A stretch of 64,000 bases of DNA from Eublepharis macularius (GCF_028583425.1 NC_072801.1:59287766-59351765); one strand, 5' to 3'; positions 51,301 through 62,720 are shown, counted from the stretch's first letter. Notes: generated by a model from the letters alone, not told the origin. Numbers and translations are program-made.

Positions 51301-54300
51301 CCTAGATGGGTAATGTGTACGTGTGTGTGTCCGTATGTTGGAATGGGGGGGTTGATGGGTAAATGTTTATGCTGGCAAGTAATATTTTCACAGATATTTT
51401 TATCTGTGTATGTTTATGTACACCAACTTTACCCTGTTCTGAAGGCTCAGAAAGAGCAAATATAATTTATAAACAGATCCTGTTCTTATGCAGAGGACTC
51501 ATAAGATGGGCTTGTATCTCCCTCTACTGGTTAGAGGAGGAAAATGCTGTCACGGCTGCTTCCAAATACCTCTTTCCCACCATCCTCCCTTTTTGCCAAT
51601 ACAAATTTGGCATATAATGCATTTTATATAAAGCACTTCCCTTCTATAGTCTCGTCTTTAAAACAGCCATAGCAGGGAGGCCAGTATTGTTACCCCCATT
51701 GCAGGTCAAAGGATTAAGGCCAGAGAGCGGCTTGTCTGGGGTGCTCATGGCTGTTCCTGTAACATAGTTCCCTCCCTCCCTCCCCCCCTTTCCCACTTCC
51801 AGATACCAACAGCGATGGGGTCTTGGACGAGCAGGAGTTAGAGGCTCTTTTCACCAAGGAGGTAAGTTCTTGGCTGAGTTTTCACTTACTTGTTTGAGTG
51901 CTCTTTGTACAAAACACTGCAGAGAAAATTAGCCTAGCAAAGAGGAGTCTGGACTCTTCTCCTTGACGAGCTAGTTTTCTGTGTGGAAGGACAGCAAGAT
52001 TCGAGACCAACAGGATTTTCAGAGCATAAGCTTATTGAGTCATGGCTCCCTTCTTCAGTATCTGAGAGAGCTTTGACACTCGAAATTTCATACCATGAGC
52101 TTTGTAGTGTCACTGGATTCAGATATTGCTCTTCTGCTGACCAACGGAGCTACCCACATGAACTATCTTCATGGAAGGCACCCTTTTTGTGGAGGGAATG
52201 TTTCATGCTGAGGAGCCTTCAGGAGGATGAGAGCCCCCTGGGCCCTGGCATGATACAATTCGAGACACAGGCCTTTTGTGCTGCAATGCTAGAAATTCGG
52301 CATGTGTTTGGCTGCTTTCAGACATCTCATTAAGCCTGAATGTGTCCAGACTTGGTTTGTTGCCAGACTTGCATGCCGTCCTCCCTTCTTGTGCAGAGCG
52401 CAAGGCAGAGATCTTGATTTCAAACTACAGTTACCCATAACATACAAAATGCAAGCATGTGGGTTAACTGGATTTGATTTTCCTCCTCCAGGCCAGGATT
52501 AAACCCTGGTTTAGAATCTCGGTTTATGGCAAGGGGTAGGACTAACTCCAGTTAACCTGTGCACTTGCATTTGATTGTTACAGGTAGCTAGTTTTAAACC
52601 AGTTTTTTTCATTGTGCTCTGCATGAGAAGGGAAGAGGGGGATACATGAGCCTGGCTGCACATTTCCAGGCTTTATGGGATGCCTGTGTGTGTCCAAGTT
52701 CCCATGTGCAATATGGGAATTGGGAAAGGAGGTAGTCCCCAAAGGCACAGCTTTCTCTGTGGTGGCCTCTGCCCTGTGGAACAGCCTGCTTGAGGAGGTC
52801 AGGAGAGCCCCCACTCTCCTAGCTTTCTGCAGACGATGCAAAACCGAATGATTCAAAAAGGCTTTTGTATTGTAGGGAGGGGCTCTCAGATGCTTCGCTA
52901 ATGAGTTAAGGACCGTAGATTTCACCACTATGTTGCCTTATGTACTACCTGTTGTCTTAAATATGTGCTCCTATGAGCTACTTGTGCTTCATGTGGTCTA
53001 ACGTCAGCCCTAGAATTGCTTACGTTCTGTTTAAGCTTTTCTTCAGCTCTGTCTTGGATTCTTACTAATGCTATGTCTTTGTAAAATTGTGTTTATTTAC
53101 CCTATGGCATTGTTTATGGAAACATCCTTGATACTGATTGTACTAATCTCGCTCTACGTAATCTGCCTTGAGTCTCAGTGAGAAAGGCGGACTATAAATG
53201 ACATAAGTAAATAAAAATTAGTTCCTCCTGCATTACTTTTCATGCTTCGCTCATGTGAAGTCATGGCATCATGCCCTGTGGATGGGGCTTTCAACCAAAG
53301 TGTCCTGGGCTGTGCCTGCCTGTTTTAGTCGCAGGCCTTGCCTACTTTATTACAACACCAGAGTTGGAGGAGCAATTCGGAAGCCTGAGGTGGTAGCAGG
53401 CTGAGTAGCTTATTGGCTTCATCAAAGCACATTGCTACTAGGAAGTGTGCATTTTAGACATGAATTCTGAAACTAGAAGGTGCTCCTGCATGAGTGTGTC
53501 ATGATTTTCTGTAAGGGCTGAGGACAGATGTCATGCTTTCTGAAGCAACTGCTCATTCCCAGCTTGAGGCAAGCCACTGCTGTAAAGAAAATGATGGGCC
53601 CTGGCTTGAAGAAAGATAGTTGGGGTAAGGCTGATGTTTGTGAGCCAACTCGAGATGTAGGCCTTCTTTATATCCGGCTCTTAGCACGATGCTTTCAGTG
53701 GAGCTTAGGCTAAAATGATAAATAATACTAGGAAAAATATGTTGGATCCTGTGAACTCAACGACTGTCTCTGATCAGACTTTCTCCTTGGAGGAATAATA
53801 ATAGTTGTGCTTATATACCACTTTTCTAGACAGATAGCGCCCCACTCAGAGTGGTGAACAAAGTCAGTGTTATTAATATCCCCATAATACAGCTGGGGAG
53901 GCGGAGCTTACCCAAGGCCACCTGTAGAGTTTGTGGCAGTAGTGGAGTCAAACCAGCAAAGTGCTGATTTGGAGCCCAGCCAGTTTGCCACTGTGCTACA
54001 CACTTGGTGAAAGAGTAGTAGGGCCCAACTCAGTGTGCAGTCGGGGAACTGCACTGAAACCGCAGAGCTCAGGTGTTTGAAAAGATATTGAACATCCCAT
54101 CATAAAATAAATCAAAGACTTCTGAGCAAAACACAGCAAGTCAAAATTGTAAATTTTCAGAAGAATCATGTAACGGTATCCAGACCTCAAAAGGGTAGGA
54201 ATCAGGCCAAGCCATACGAGGCATTCCAGAAAAGTCCCTATCTCTAGAGCTCTCCCGCCTTACTTCCAAAGGTGGAAGCATATGCCCTACAGCCTCTCCA

Positions 54301-57300
54301 GCAGATCACAGTTGATGGGCAGGCTCAAAGAGAAGACTTTCTGAACCAAGGCTGCCTACTTCCTTTGTGTGTGTTGGGGTGGGGGGAACTGTGGGTTGCA
54401 GAAGGGAAATGACCAAATTTCTTGGGATCTGACCCCTGCCCTTCTCTGCGCCTTGCAGCTGGAGAAAGTGTATGATCCCCGTAACGAGGAAGATGACATG
54501 CTAGAAATGGAAGAAGAGCGACTGCGCATGCGTGAGCATGTAATGAAAAATGTGAGTAAAGGGGAGAATGGATGTGTGTGTTGGAGGGAACAGGGCAGCA
54601 GCACGTTGCATGGTCTGGTTAGGAGGGTAGATAGAGATGGGGCTTGCTTTGTTTTTGAATGGCGGTGGTGGTAGAAGGGTCCAGAAATCTGGTGCTTAGT
54701 ACTGGGAGAGCCTCAGCTCAAATATTGCCTCTACCTGAACTTGCTGGAAGAGCCTTCGGGGTCTCTTTGCCAAATCCCTGTCTGCGTTATGCAGGTGAGA
54801 ATCCTGCCCTTGAGAATCCTGCCCTTCACAGGATTGCTGGCAAAGGTGGTATAATTATGTGATCCTTTACCCATTTTGTTCCCAAAGCCTTAAGCTCTGA
54901 TAGACTTGTCCGGAAAAATGTCTGAAAGAAGGGAGATGGCGGGAATTGCATGGAGCCTTTTGAAGGTGGGGGGCATTACATGACTTCCGTTCCTTGCAGG
55001 TGGATCTTAATAAGGACAGGCTGGTGAACCTGGATGAGTTTCTCAAATCTACGCAGAGGAAGGATTTTAATGAAGCTGATGGATGGAAGGTGCGTTGAGG
55101 GACTGGAATGTGTGGCCCTACTCTCCTGGCTTTCTGCAAACTATACAAAACTGAATTATTCAAGAATGTTTTTTTATGCAGATAAGAGACCTATACTATA
55201 AAGAAGTGGTTTAAGAGATGCATTGGTAAAGGAGTAGGGAATATAGACTATACTACTATGTTGCTGTAAGTACGATACTACTGGCTAGTTTCTGCATTGT
55301 TTAATAGGTTTAGAATTGCTTATGTTCTGGTTCAGCGTTGTTTCTGCTCCGCATCAGATTTCTGCTTGTTTTGAAAGCTCTGCAAATTCACATTTGCTCG
55401 CCCTATTGCATTGTTTATTGAGTGTCCCTGCTGTTGATCGTATTGACTTACACTGTGTAACCTGCTTTGAATCTCAAGGGGAAAGGCAGACTATAAATAA
55501 TGTAAATAAATTTTTAAAATAAACTATTCAAGGGTTGAGTAAGCACGTTGCTAATAGCAGCTAGTTTCCCTGTTTTTGTTCTGCAACAACCTAATGATTT
55601 ACACTAGTTGCAGGCACAAAATGAATGACCTGTTGCTAGTAATGTGCTTCCTTGGTCATTCCAGTGAGTCATTAGAGAAAAGAGCATCTGACTTGGAGAG
55701 TGGAGGGTGGGGTATGTATACAGTGCTTAGTTTGTATCAAGCTAATTATGTTGGGGCAGGACATTTGCCTTAAATATTACATGTCTAGGGGTTAAAGCAC
55801 CTGTTTCTTGCCTCTAGGCAAAAATTTTTATCTTGGTCCAGGTTGTCGACTACAGTACAGGAGTTCTTGTGTTTGGATCTTGTAGATCACCCTGATTCAA
55901 GGGTGATTCACAAGATCCCAAGTAAATGGTGTGTTAAGGTTAATTTGTGGATTCATGTCATGCTCCCTATGGAAAAATTCTGGAGGTGTTAATGCCTAAA
56001 CCTCGGGTACCGTCCCAGTGTTTATGAGTCCTTTTTAATCCAGAAACAATTTTTTGAAGAAAAATGGTTAAATTAGTAGAAATCCAGTTTCTAAATGAGA
56101 GTGAGCAGAAATTCATCATTGCTTTGCAGTTGCAGTTCCGTTCCGTTCAAGCATTTAGTTAGAAAGCTGGAGCTGAATCTGGCAGTAGGCAGCCAGGATG
56201 ACATAGAAGAGGAAAGGCCAAACAAGCACACAGAAGAAAAATATCACGAGGAAGCCCTGTTGTGATATCTAAACCCATTCCACTCCAGCTGCTTTTCTCT
56301 TCTCCTCCTGCTCCATGTAGACAGTGGAAGAAACGCAGGTCTATTCCGAGGCAGAGCTTCAGCGCTTTGAGGCAGAGTTAGTGGCCCAGGAGACGGAGCT
56401 AGGCCGGCGTGCAGAGCAGCTCCGCCGCCAGCATGAAGAACTTCAGCAGCGGCAAGTGCAGCTCGATGCCCAGAAGAAGGAGTATCAGCAGGTAGGGAGC
56501 ATCGGTTAGGACACTTCTAGTTGTGTGGGTAGGGGGAAAAACACCTGGTGTACTTTTGCTTAACCCTTAAGTTCCTGATGATCTTTTTATAGATGGTCAC
56601 TTCTGAATCTTACTGATGTATCCTAATAAGTCAAAATCTCTGGCAGTGTCCTGCCTTTCAGCCCTTACCCATGTATGTGCAAGGCTTCGGGTGTGCAGAG
56701 AACCAAAAACTTCTTAATGGGAAGACATATGAAGTCAGAATATGGATCCTATTTTGATTGGCAGCCATTGAGTTTTTCAAGCAAAACAGTATTTCTCTGT
56801 ACCTCTTCTAAGCTGAGGTGCCAGGGATTGGACTTGGAGCCACTTGCATGTAAAATGGATGCTCTGCCACTGTGCCACAGTCTCTCCAGTTGTGCCTTGT
56901 ACACAATTCCTAGTTACTGCTGCTTCATGTGGATGGAAAGAGAGAGAGGGCATATTGGGCTTCCTACCATTCCTGCCTTTACCATTGGCAGTGAGTGAGA
57001 ACCTGTTTAACTTTATATCCCTTGCAGGCTGTGCTCCAAATGGAACAGAGGAAATCCCAGCCTCAGCCTGAGCAAGGACATCCAGCTGGACCAGGGGGTG
57101 AGCTGAAGTTTCAAGCGCAGCCTCCCCATGCAGCCCCAGGAGGTAGGAGCCAAAACTCCCTGTTTTCTCTGAATGGAGTTTAGTCTCTTTAGGGAACAGA
57201 GTTGCTGACTATTCCTGGGAGGGTTTAGCATCTGGCTATGTGGTCAGCGCAGTTTGTTTGCATTTAAAAGCACTTCAGGCACCCTACTCACACTTGCAAA

Positions 57301-57542
57301 GGTACAAAGATGGATTTTCTGTTGCAATTTAAGTGCACGTGTCGAGGTGGAGGAGAGATTCTGATTTAGTGAACGTGAATACTAGAACCTTAGTGCAGAA
57401 GCAGCCACAAAACTCTTGTCTTCTCTTTGCAGACCACCAGTTTTTGCCTGATTCCCATCCTGGAGCGCCAGACCATGCTCCTCAACAGAACCAAGTAGAA
57501 CCTTCTCGGAGCCAACAGCACCCTGAAGTTGAGATCCAGTAG
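44303..57542 (+). CDS. NUCB1: NUCB1, nucleobindin-1 / CALNUC (12 coding exons, 455 aa)
   Basis: Calcium-binding protein of the Golgi lumen, cytosol and secreted pool; the family also binds G-alpha-i subunits. Coding exons: 44303-44410, 45911-46018, 46284-46416, 48179-48282, 50660-50845, 50934-51024, 51803-51861, 54459-54551, 55000-55089, 56321-56491, 57028-57142, 57433-57542. All are GT-AG and in phase. A hydrophobic signal peptide spans residues 1-18, with mature VPIERPK. Residues 37-116 are the nesfatin-like N-terminal region ([28 protein letters not shown]). Residues 152-213 are a basic, helical segment. EF-hand 1 ([12 protein letters not shown]) is at about 244-255, the [10 protein letters not shown]-alpha-binding segment follows, and EF-hand 2 ([12 protein letters not shown]) is at about 296-307. 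A Glu/Gln-rich coiled coil covers about 325-400. Human NUCB1 is 461 aa. The choice of NUCB1 over NUCB2 rests on sequence such as [19 protein letters not shown] and on adjacency to TULP2. Confidence 0.96.
44411..45910. other. NUCB1 intron after the signal-peptide exon
   Basis: Contains the 45171-45392 microsatellite; otherwise unassigned. Confidence 0.5.
45171..45392. repeat. compound TC/GA/TA microsatellite, partly palindromic
   Basis: A long (CT)n run, then (GA)n and (TA)n blocks. TACTCTCATAAG occurs early and CTTATGAGAGTA late, so the whole can fold. In NUCB1 intron. Confidence 0.9.
45911..46018 (+). CDS. NUCB1: NUCB1 coding exon 2
   Basis: 108 nt, residues 37-72, phase 0 at both ends: [20 protein letters not shown], then [15 protein letters not shown], nearly identical to the human protein as I recall it. 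Confidence 0.97.
46284..46416 (+). CDS. NUCB1: NUCB1 coding exon 3
   Basis: 133 nt, residues 73-116 plus one base: [20 protein letters not shown] and a Lys-Arg pair at residues 95-96. In NUCB2 the equivalent dibasic site ends nesfatin-1. Confidence 0.97.
46659..46851 (-). repeat. 5S-derived SINE
   Basis: TCAAAGTTGACTTATGGTGAC tail, antisense 5S head GCTTCTGAGATCTGACGAG. In NUCB1 intron. Confidence 0.8.
47020..47430 (+). repeat. CR1-like LINE 3' fragment
   Basis: CAGGCCCAGTATCCTATTTC, GAACATGGAGGCTCC, TAGCCATGGATGGGTTCATC, GTCCCCTTTTAAAGC, GGGAATTCCATG. In NUCB1 intron 3. Confidence 0.7.
47431..49249. other. NUCB1 introns 3-4, unassigned parts
   Basis: Apart from exon 48179-48282 nothing is recognised. 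A short CACTTGCAC...CTTGCTTTC inverted pair lies near 47690-47815. Confidence 0.4.
48179..48282 (+). CDS. NUCB1: NUCB1 coding exon 4
   Basis: 104 nt, residues 117-151: [20 protein letters not shown], then [14 protein letters not shown]. Donor GTATGT. Confidence 0.97.
49250..49465 (+). repeat. tRNA-derived SINE, second family
   Basis: GCTGTAGCACAGTGGTTGG head, B box TGGTTCGAATCCC, tail GGCGGTATATAAGCGC with (GTT)n. In NUCB1 intron. Confidence 0.75.
49687..49742 (+). repeat. alternating TG/CG tract (Z-DNA-prone)
   Basis: GTGTGTGTTTGTGTGCATG then about 14 CG units then CATGTGTG: over 50 bases of almost strict purine-pyrimidine alternation. In NUCB1 intron 4. Confidence 0.95.
49740..49936 (-). 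repeat. 5S-derived SINE beside a Z-DNA tract
   Basis: GTGCTGTCAAGTTGTAACTG tail directly after the CG/TG tract; antisense 5S head at the right, partly deleted. Confidence 0.78.
50270..50345 (+). repeat. CR1-like LINE extreme 3' end
   Basis: GGCTGGACTAGATGGTC and GACCCAGCAGGGTTGTTC, the closing motif of the CR1-type tail. Confidence 0.55.
50660..50845 (+). CDS. NUCB1: NUCB1 coding exon 5
   Basis: 186 nt, residues 152-213. A charged helical segment containing [20 protein letters not shown] and ending [10 protein letters not shown], the basic region described as nucleic-acid-binding in nucleobindins. Confidence 0.97.
50934..51024 (+). CDS. NUCB1: NUCB1 coding exon 6
   Basis: 91 nt, residues 214-243 plus one base: [20 protein letters not shown], then [10 protein letters not shown], leading into EF-hand 1. 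Only an 88-nt intron separates it from exon 5. Confidence 0.97.
51803..51861 (+). CDS. NUCB1: NUCB1 coding exon 7 (EF-hand 1)
   Basis: 59 nt, residues 244-263. It completes the EF-hand loop [12 protein letters not shown] and continues LEALFTKE, the segment that contacts G-alpha-i in CALNUC. Confidence 0.97.
51985..52165 (-). repeat. interspersed repeat, same family
   Basis: Reverse copy: GTGTCACTGGATTCAGATATTGC then CTGCTGACCAACGGAGCTACC. Confidence 0.6.
52729..53218 (+). repeat. LINE 3' tail (L2-like)
   Basis: CCCTGTGGAACAGCCTGC start, AATCTGCCTTGAGTCTCAGTG and GGCGGACTATAAATGAC end. The most complete copy, in NUCB1 intron. Confidence 0.65.
53800..54005 (-). repeat. tRNA-derived SINE, second family
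   Basis: Reverse copy of the 49250 family: CACTCAGAGTGGTGAACAAAG near the left, GCCACTGTGCTACACA at the right. Confidence 0.72.
54459..54551 (+). CDS. NUCB1: NUCB1 coding exon 8
   Basis: 93 nt, residues 264-294: [20 protein letters not shown], then [11 protein letters not shown], the acidic linker between the EF-hands. Confidence 0.97.
55000..55089 (+). CDS. NUCB1: NUCB1 coding exon 9 (EF-hand 2)
   Basis: 90 nt, residues 295-324. The EF-hand loop [12 protein letters not shown] has Arg instead of Gly at loop position 6, as in human NUCB1 from memory. It ends [12 protein letters not shown]. Confidence 0.97.
55105..55518 (+). repeat. LINE 3' tail (L2-like)
   Basis: CTCTCCTGGCTTTCTGC start, GTAACCTGCTTTGAATCTC and GCAGACTATAAATAATG end. 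16 bases after a NUCB1 exon. Confidence 0.6.
56321..56491 (+). CDS. NUCB1: NUCB1 coding exon 10 (coiled coil)
   Basis: 171 nt, residues 325-381. A Glu/Gln/Arg-rich helix ([20 protein letters not shown] onward) that forms the leucine-zipper/coiled-coil of nucleobindins. Confidence 0.95.
57028..57142 (+). CDS. NUCB1: NUCB1 coding exon 11
   Basis: 115 nt, residues 382-419 plus one base: [20 protein letters not shown] and GELKFQ. Human has a longer Gln run here. Confidence 0.93.
57433..57542 (+). CDS. NUCB1: NUCB1 coding exon 12 (stop)
   Basis: 110 nt, residues 420-455 and TAG. A Pro/Gln/His-rich tail ending PEVEIQ (human ends near PEVEVPQHL). It lies on the exon that carries the 3' untranslated region. 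Confidence 0.92.
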
Positions 57543-58150
57543 AACGCTGGAGCAGGAAGGGAGTTGTTGAAGCCTTACTATTCAGGGACTGCTGTTTGGG
57601 AAATAATTAAGAGAGTGTGCCCCCCCTCACCTGCAGCCTGAAATGGTACAGCCCATTTTAACTCCTCAGAATTCTGTCACTTCATTTTTCTGTAATATCT
57701 AATCGAGACCTGTGGCAGAGCGAAAATCTTGAACGATGGGAGGAGCTTATTAAAAACTCTCCACCTTTTTTTTTTACTGAACAGGGCTCTGTCCCTCCTA
57801 CCTAACCAGAATAAACCTCTGAGGGAGCCCAGGATGGGGCTCTAATGAGGGAGGTGGGGGCGTGTTTGCCATTTAGAAGGGGAGGGGGGAGGTGAAGTGA
57901 CCCCCTCTGCCCTGAATGTCGCCCTTGGGTTCTGAATGCTTGAGGAAAATAAAAGGTGGGAGGTATGAAGTTGCTATTCAGTATTCTGTGCTGTGCCTCC
58001 TTCCTCCTCCCCTGACTTTGACTTCTCATAATGGAATTGCAGTGTTGCACCTTTTAAAAATACAGAGCCATGGAACAGCTGAAATTTGGCTGTGGTTTTT
58101 GGAATTATTTGAGTCCTTTTTATTTAATAAAGTTGTAACACCCCACCCCG
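57543..58150 (+). other. NUCB1: NUCB1 3' untranslated region
   Basis: There are three AATAAA hexamers on the plus strand, at 57810, 57948 and 58126. The last is followed by a GT/T-rich stretch within 30 bases and is the likeliest main site; the others suggest shorter alternative ends. Confidence 0.65.
58126..58131 (+). promoter_or_regulatory. NUCB1 polyadenylation signal (main candidate)
   Basis: Exact AATAAA 584 bases past the stop, followed by a GT-rich element around 58149. Alternatives at 57810-57815 and 57948-57953. Confidence 0.6.
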
Positions 58151-58845
58151 GTGTCTTTTCCTGCATAGATTCCCACCATTTTTTTTGTCTGCAGAGGCTC
58201 TGTTTCAGCATTATGATGTCTCCTTTTTATTTTCTTTTATTATTTTGTTGTCTCCTTCCGTCAGAAAGGACATGCTTGGATAAGAAGGGGCTGGGAGTTT
58301 CGGTGGGCCTAGATTTTCATGCCACAGGCAGCCATTTTCTCCAAAGTGCTACAGTTTTATCGCCACCAATCTGATGGGGGGCAATAGTTGGGATACACTT
58401 TGTGGATGCAGGAACATAGGTGTCTTGCTGCTGGAGCATAGTAGCCACATACCTGTTCTAATCATGTTTCTGGTAAATATGCGGGGAGCCCCCCCCCCCC
58501 CGAGAGGATTTCTGGGTATCGTGGGTGTTACTTGTAGCCATTATTAGACTGGGGTGGCTAAAACTAATGCAGCACTGGCAAAATAAATAGAACCCCTTGC
58601 TCCTGGGTGAGAGAGACTACAGAAAGTGGGCAAAAATTTTTTTGGTGCTGCCAGGTACTCCCTCCCTTTATTGTTTGAACATAAGCACCAAATGGAAGTA
58701 ACATTTCTCTCGCCCGGTTGTGGCTCCAGATGCTGTCGAGGTGAGGGTGGTATAATCCTAAAGGGAGGGAGGACGGTGATTGCTACCTTAACTCTATTGT
58801 TTTGTTGATGACTAGAAGACTGTCAAACAGATAAGTGAGCTCTAG

Positions 58846-59142
58846 ATCAAATCAAGCCCAGATTCTCCCTAGAAGCTAGAATGACGAGACTGAGGCTATC
58901 ATACTTTGATTGCATCATGAGAAAACAAGACGTACTGGAAAATACAATAATGCTAGGAAAGGTAGAAAGCAGTAGGAAAAAAAAGACTCAAAATGAGATG
59001 GCTTGACTCAATAAACAGGCCACGTCCTCCAGTTTTGAAGATCTGAGCAGGACTGCTAATGATAGGACTTTTGGAAGTCTTTTATTCATAGGGTCGCCAT
59101 AAGTCAGAAGCGACTTGACAGCACAAAACACACACAGAGGAA
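58846..59142 (+). repeat. BovB (RTE) LINE 3' end
   Basis: ATCATGAGAAAACAAGACG, ATAATGCTAGGAAAGGTAG, ATGAGATGGCTTGACTCAAT, GGGTCGCCATAAGTCAGAAG and an (AC)n end. These are the last codons and short tail of a BovB element; the rest is absent. The same tail closes the 5S and Sauria SINEs of this window, so BovB probably mobilised them. Confidence 0.85.
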
Positions 59143-62100
59143 AAATAAAATGGTGCTCAGGTGCAAGCTCTGTTGTTAGCTTTCACTGAAATGCATAAAA
59201 CTCTAAACCTACCCCACAAACCCTCAAGGAAATCCTTAACTTTGGGCTTGAAATGTTCTGCTGAAAACTGAGCTAGCTTTTTTTTACCCAGTCATGCTGG
59301 CAGAGAATCATTGATTGCCCTTTGGATGTGTGATAGATGCAGGAAAAGCCTATCCCATCACGGCTTCTAGCAAGGAAGCTGTATTCAGCCCCCAGCAGGC
59401 ATTGCATGTGCTTGAAAAATGTTTGTAGCAGTTGGCTGCCAATGCCTATGACTGGTTCAGCTTTGGCAGAAGAAGCAAGTGAAAGGAAACATCAGCCCAG
59501 GGCTGTCATGTGCTGCTTAGCCTGTTGTGTGCTCCACCCACATTCCTTTAAGGTTGTCAATAACAATATGCCTTCTTGAGAAGGATAACTCCGCCGCCGC
59601 CTTTGGGGTGTGTGTTTTTGAATGTGTGATACCAGTATGTGAAAGAGAACTGGGAAAGAGCCAAACTAGATGGAGATGCTGCAATGACATGAGAAATGCT
59701 TTGAGCAACTAGCATGTGTAATGGAGCTTTTTCTGGCACCTGCCTGACATGTAGCAAGACAGCTGTTTCTTCAAGGGAGATCTCTTGGTTCCTGCTGGGC
59801 AGAAATGGATTTTGCCCCCCATGAGCAGAGAATGCAGGACATGGGAGAGAAGTTTCCTGTTGGCACCTCATGAGTGCCACTGGCTGTAGTCGAGTGTCAT
59901 GACTAACAGCTTTGTCTGTGATGGGCACAAATGCATCTTGTTACAGTGCTTGCACAGTCCCTTCCTCCTCAGTTATGCAGTGTATAATTAAAGGCCTCTG
60001 CAGTTGAGAAATCTAGAATCGTGCTAAGCTTCTGCATGATGTCTGAATGCAGGTGCCTACGCAAATTGGCTTTCGTTCCACCAACAACAATTGAGTTAAT
60101 ATACTTCTGTTGAATACTAGTTTAGAAACCTGGGTGGGGTAAGAAAGGATGGGAAACAAACTCCCAGTTTTGCCCCTGTAGAAGTTACGGTTAAATTGGA
60201 CTTTGATTCAAGGTTTGCAAAACTAAGATGCAAGAGCAAAGGAATAGAACCATGGCACCAAGCTCTGTCTGTCCCCCTTGCAAACAAACTTCTTTGCAGT
60301 AATGTCTGCAAGCAGCCAAAGCTCAATATGAAGTAAGAATGATCTGTCCATTTTCCAGCATTTGCTGTACTTAAAGAACCCGGGGGAGTCACGTGGTAAT
60401 GGTCAGTAGTTGCTATCACGGTCTCCCAAAAATGTGTTGCCTGCTGTGCAGCACATTATTACATATTAAAGCACATAACAGTTGGATATCTGAAATGTAC
60501 ACTCTTTGTTCTCCGGTCAAATGGAAGGGTACTGTTTAGGGGAAGAAATAGCATTTGGATCAAAAAAGACCAGATCTGTTTTTCACCCCCTTGTCAGCTG
60601 GTAAAATGTGCAACACAGCCACTGTAGGGAAAGCATTTTTCTCAGTGAGTGGAAAATTCCTTCTCTGCTGCTTGATTAAAGTTTGAACCTTTGGAATATT
60701 TCCAAGCAGATGAACAGGTCACGGTGTGTAGTATAATCCCCATCTAGCTGGCTGCTTTTGCAGACAAGCTAAACGTTTCTGGTGACCAGAGTTTCAGATT
60801 GACGGCTCTTACCAAGTTCTGTTTAGGTGAGCTTTCACGGTGTGGGGGAGACATGGGAGCCAGTTGTGTGCAAGTTTTCAAATTTCACAGCCGGCTGCTT
60901 CTGTGTTGGTAGAACTTGGGGGAGGAGAAGATCACATTGGCAATTGAAGTAATAACAGCCTCTTAGGCTGCTATTGCGTGTCACATTAAATGCTGAAAAC
61001 TCTCGCTGTGCTTTTAGTTCTTCCACTCCACTCCATCTGTCTAGGACACTTTACCCAGGTCAAGGCATTACAGGTATGTTTACTTCTGCCACAAATGACT
61101 GCTGCTGGATGGAGTTAGGAAAATATAGTAACAGGACTGATGAGGTGCCTTAGTGTGGAAGAGGAATTTAAACACAGCTGTTTCAGTAACATCCATGCTT
61201 TTAGTTTCAGGTGGGTAGTAACTGTGTTGGTCTGCAATAGAAGCGCAAGATTCAGGTCTAGCAGCATCTTAAAAGATCAACTAGATTTCCTGGATGTGAG
61301 CTAAAGAGTCAAAGCTCCTTTGGTTTGTCCTTAGTTTTTACACACAGCAGGCCTGAGGTTTATCATGTCTGATCAACACCCAGTGTAAACAGAGAGGCCC
61401 CGAGAACAGGCCGTGAAGCTTTTGAGGTACACAAGATTCCTTGGCGAGCTGTCTCAATGTCAAAAGGTTCCCTGTGGGGAGGTGGTTTGGGAACAAGTTA
61501 GAAGTTTCTGTCCCCATAGAAATAGCTTATGTCTGTGCTTCCCAGAACTATCCTCCCATTTTCCTATGGCTTTGTTCTGGGCCAAGCAGTGCATTACCTC
61601 AACGCACCACCCCTTGGTTCATTGCTTACCTAATTAAAGCTTTAATTGTAATTCCTGTCAGGTTTTGTTTTCCAGACTCCATCTGTTAGGACAGGTGCTC
61701 AAGGCAATCCATAAAATGGACACTGACTTAATTTTGCCCGTCATTTATTTCAAAAGAACTTTGTCAGTCAGTTGTTTTAGGTATGCGAGACCACATTCCT
61801 GATGCATGAGAAACAGGCAGTGCACATGACACGTTGCGTTGTTTCAGTCATTATCACAAGGCTATTTGTGTACCGCTGATGTGACTCTGACCATGTTAGT
61901 CACTGACAGCCTGAGGGCTCTTTCCTTCCTTCCTTTTGGCCACAACTGTGCCTGCAGTGCAGGCTTAAAGTCTGATTATTTTTCTTGCGAGAGAAAAAAT
62001 CAGAAGTGGAGAGCTGCCCATACCCAGTTCCTTTCACCTCTTCAAGCCAATTATCAGTGTAGGGTGTGTTGAATTTATTAGATTTTTGTTTTGCTTTTGC

Positions 62101-62720
62101 AGGAAGCCCAGGGCAGCGTACAAAGTCCCCAGCCATCCCCCATGCCCGTTTTATCCATAATTCAAAGCTGTGCAATAGGTTCAGAGCACAACAGTAACTG
62201 GTTCAAAGTTACCCTATGATTTGAACCCCGGCCTTACACTCTTTTAACAATTTTACCATACTGCTCTCTCAGCTTTTAAGCATTTTTCACTGAGGCTGCT
62301 TCCTTGAATATTTTAGGTGCAATTCAGCAAAATGCTCGCAAGTATTGAAGAGCTGGCATAGCAAAGTTACTAAGTCAGGATGTTGCAGACTCAAGTCAGC
62401 TAGGAATACATTAGCTGGCGCCAGGCAAGTTGCTCTTTTAGCCTCAGTCCTCCTCCCCATCTGCTATGTGACAATAGGTGGCAGAGGAGAATTGAGTCCT
62501 TACCAGGAAGAAGAGTAAACTGCAACGATAGTGGTTTATAATAGTGACCGGCCCTATTTTCTTTCCGGAAAGGGTAGTTGAGACTTGGGGCCTAAATTCT
62601 ACTAAAGGGGAAAGGTGAGAAACAAGAAGTTCCTGGGAACATGGTTCTGCGATTCTTGGATTATTTGGTTTCCTGCGTTTTAGAAGCCTGCGTTCTATCT
62701 GGACAGTGCTGACCTTGGGT
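59143..62720. other. intergenic, downstream of NUCB1
   Basis: No exon matching DHDH or BAX, the next genes in mammals, was found; only the repeat at 61206 is recognised. Confidence 0.5.
61206..61322 (+). repeat. interspersed repeat, same family, truncated
   Basis: TTCAGGTGGGTAGTAACTGTG, TTGGTCTGCAATAGAAGCG, GGATGTGAGC. Confidence 0.6.
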
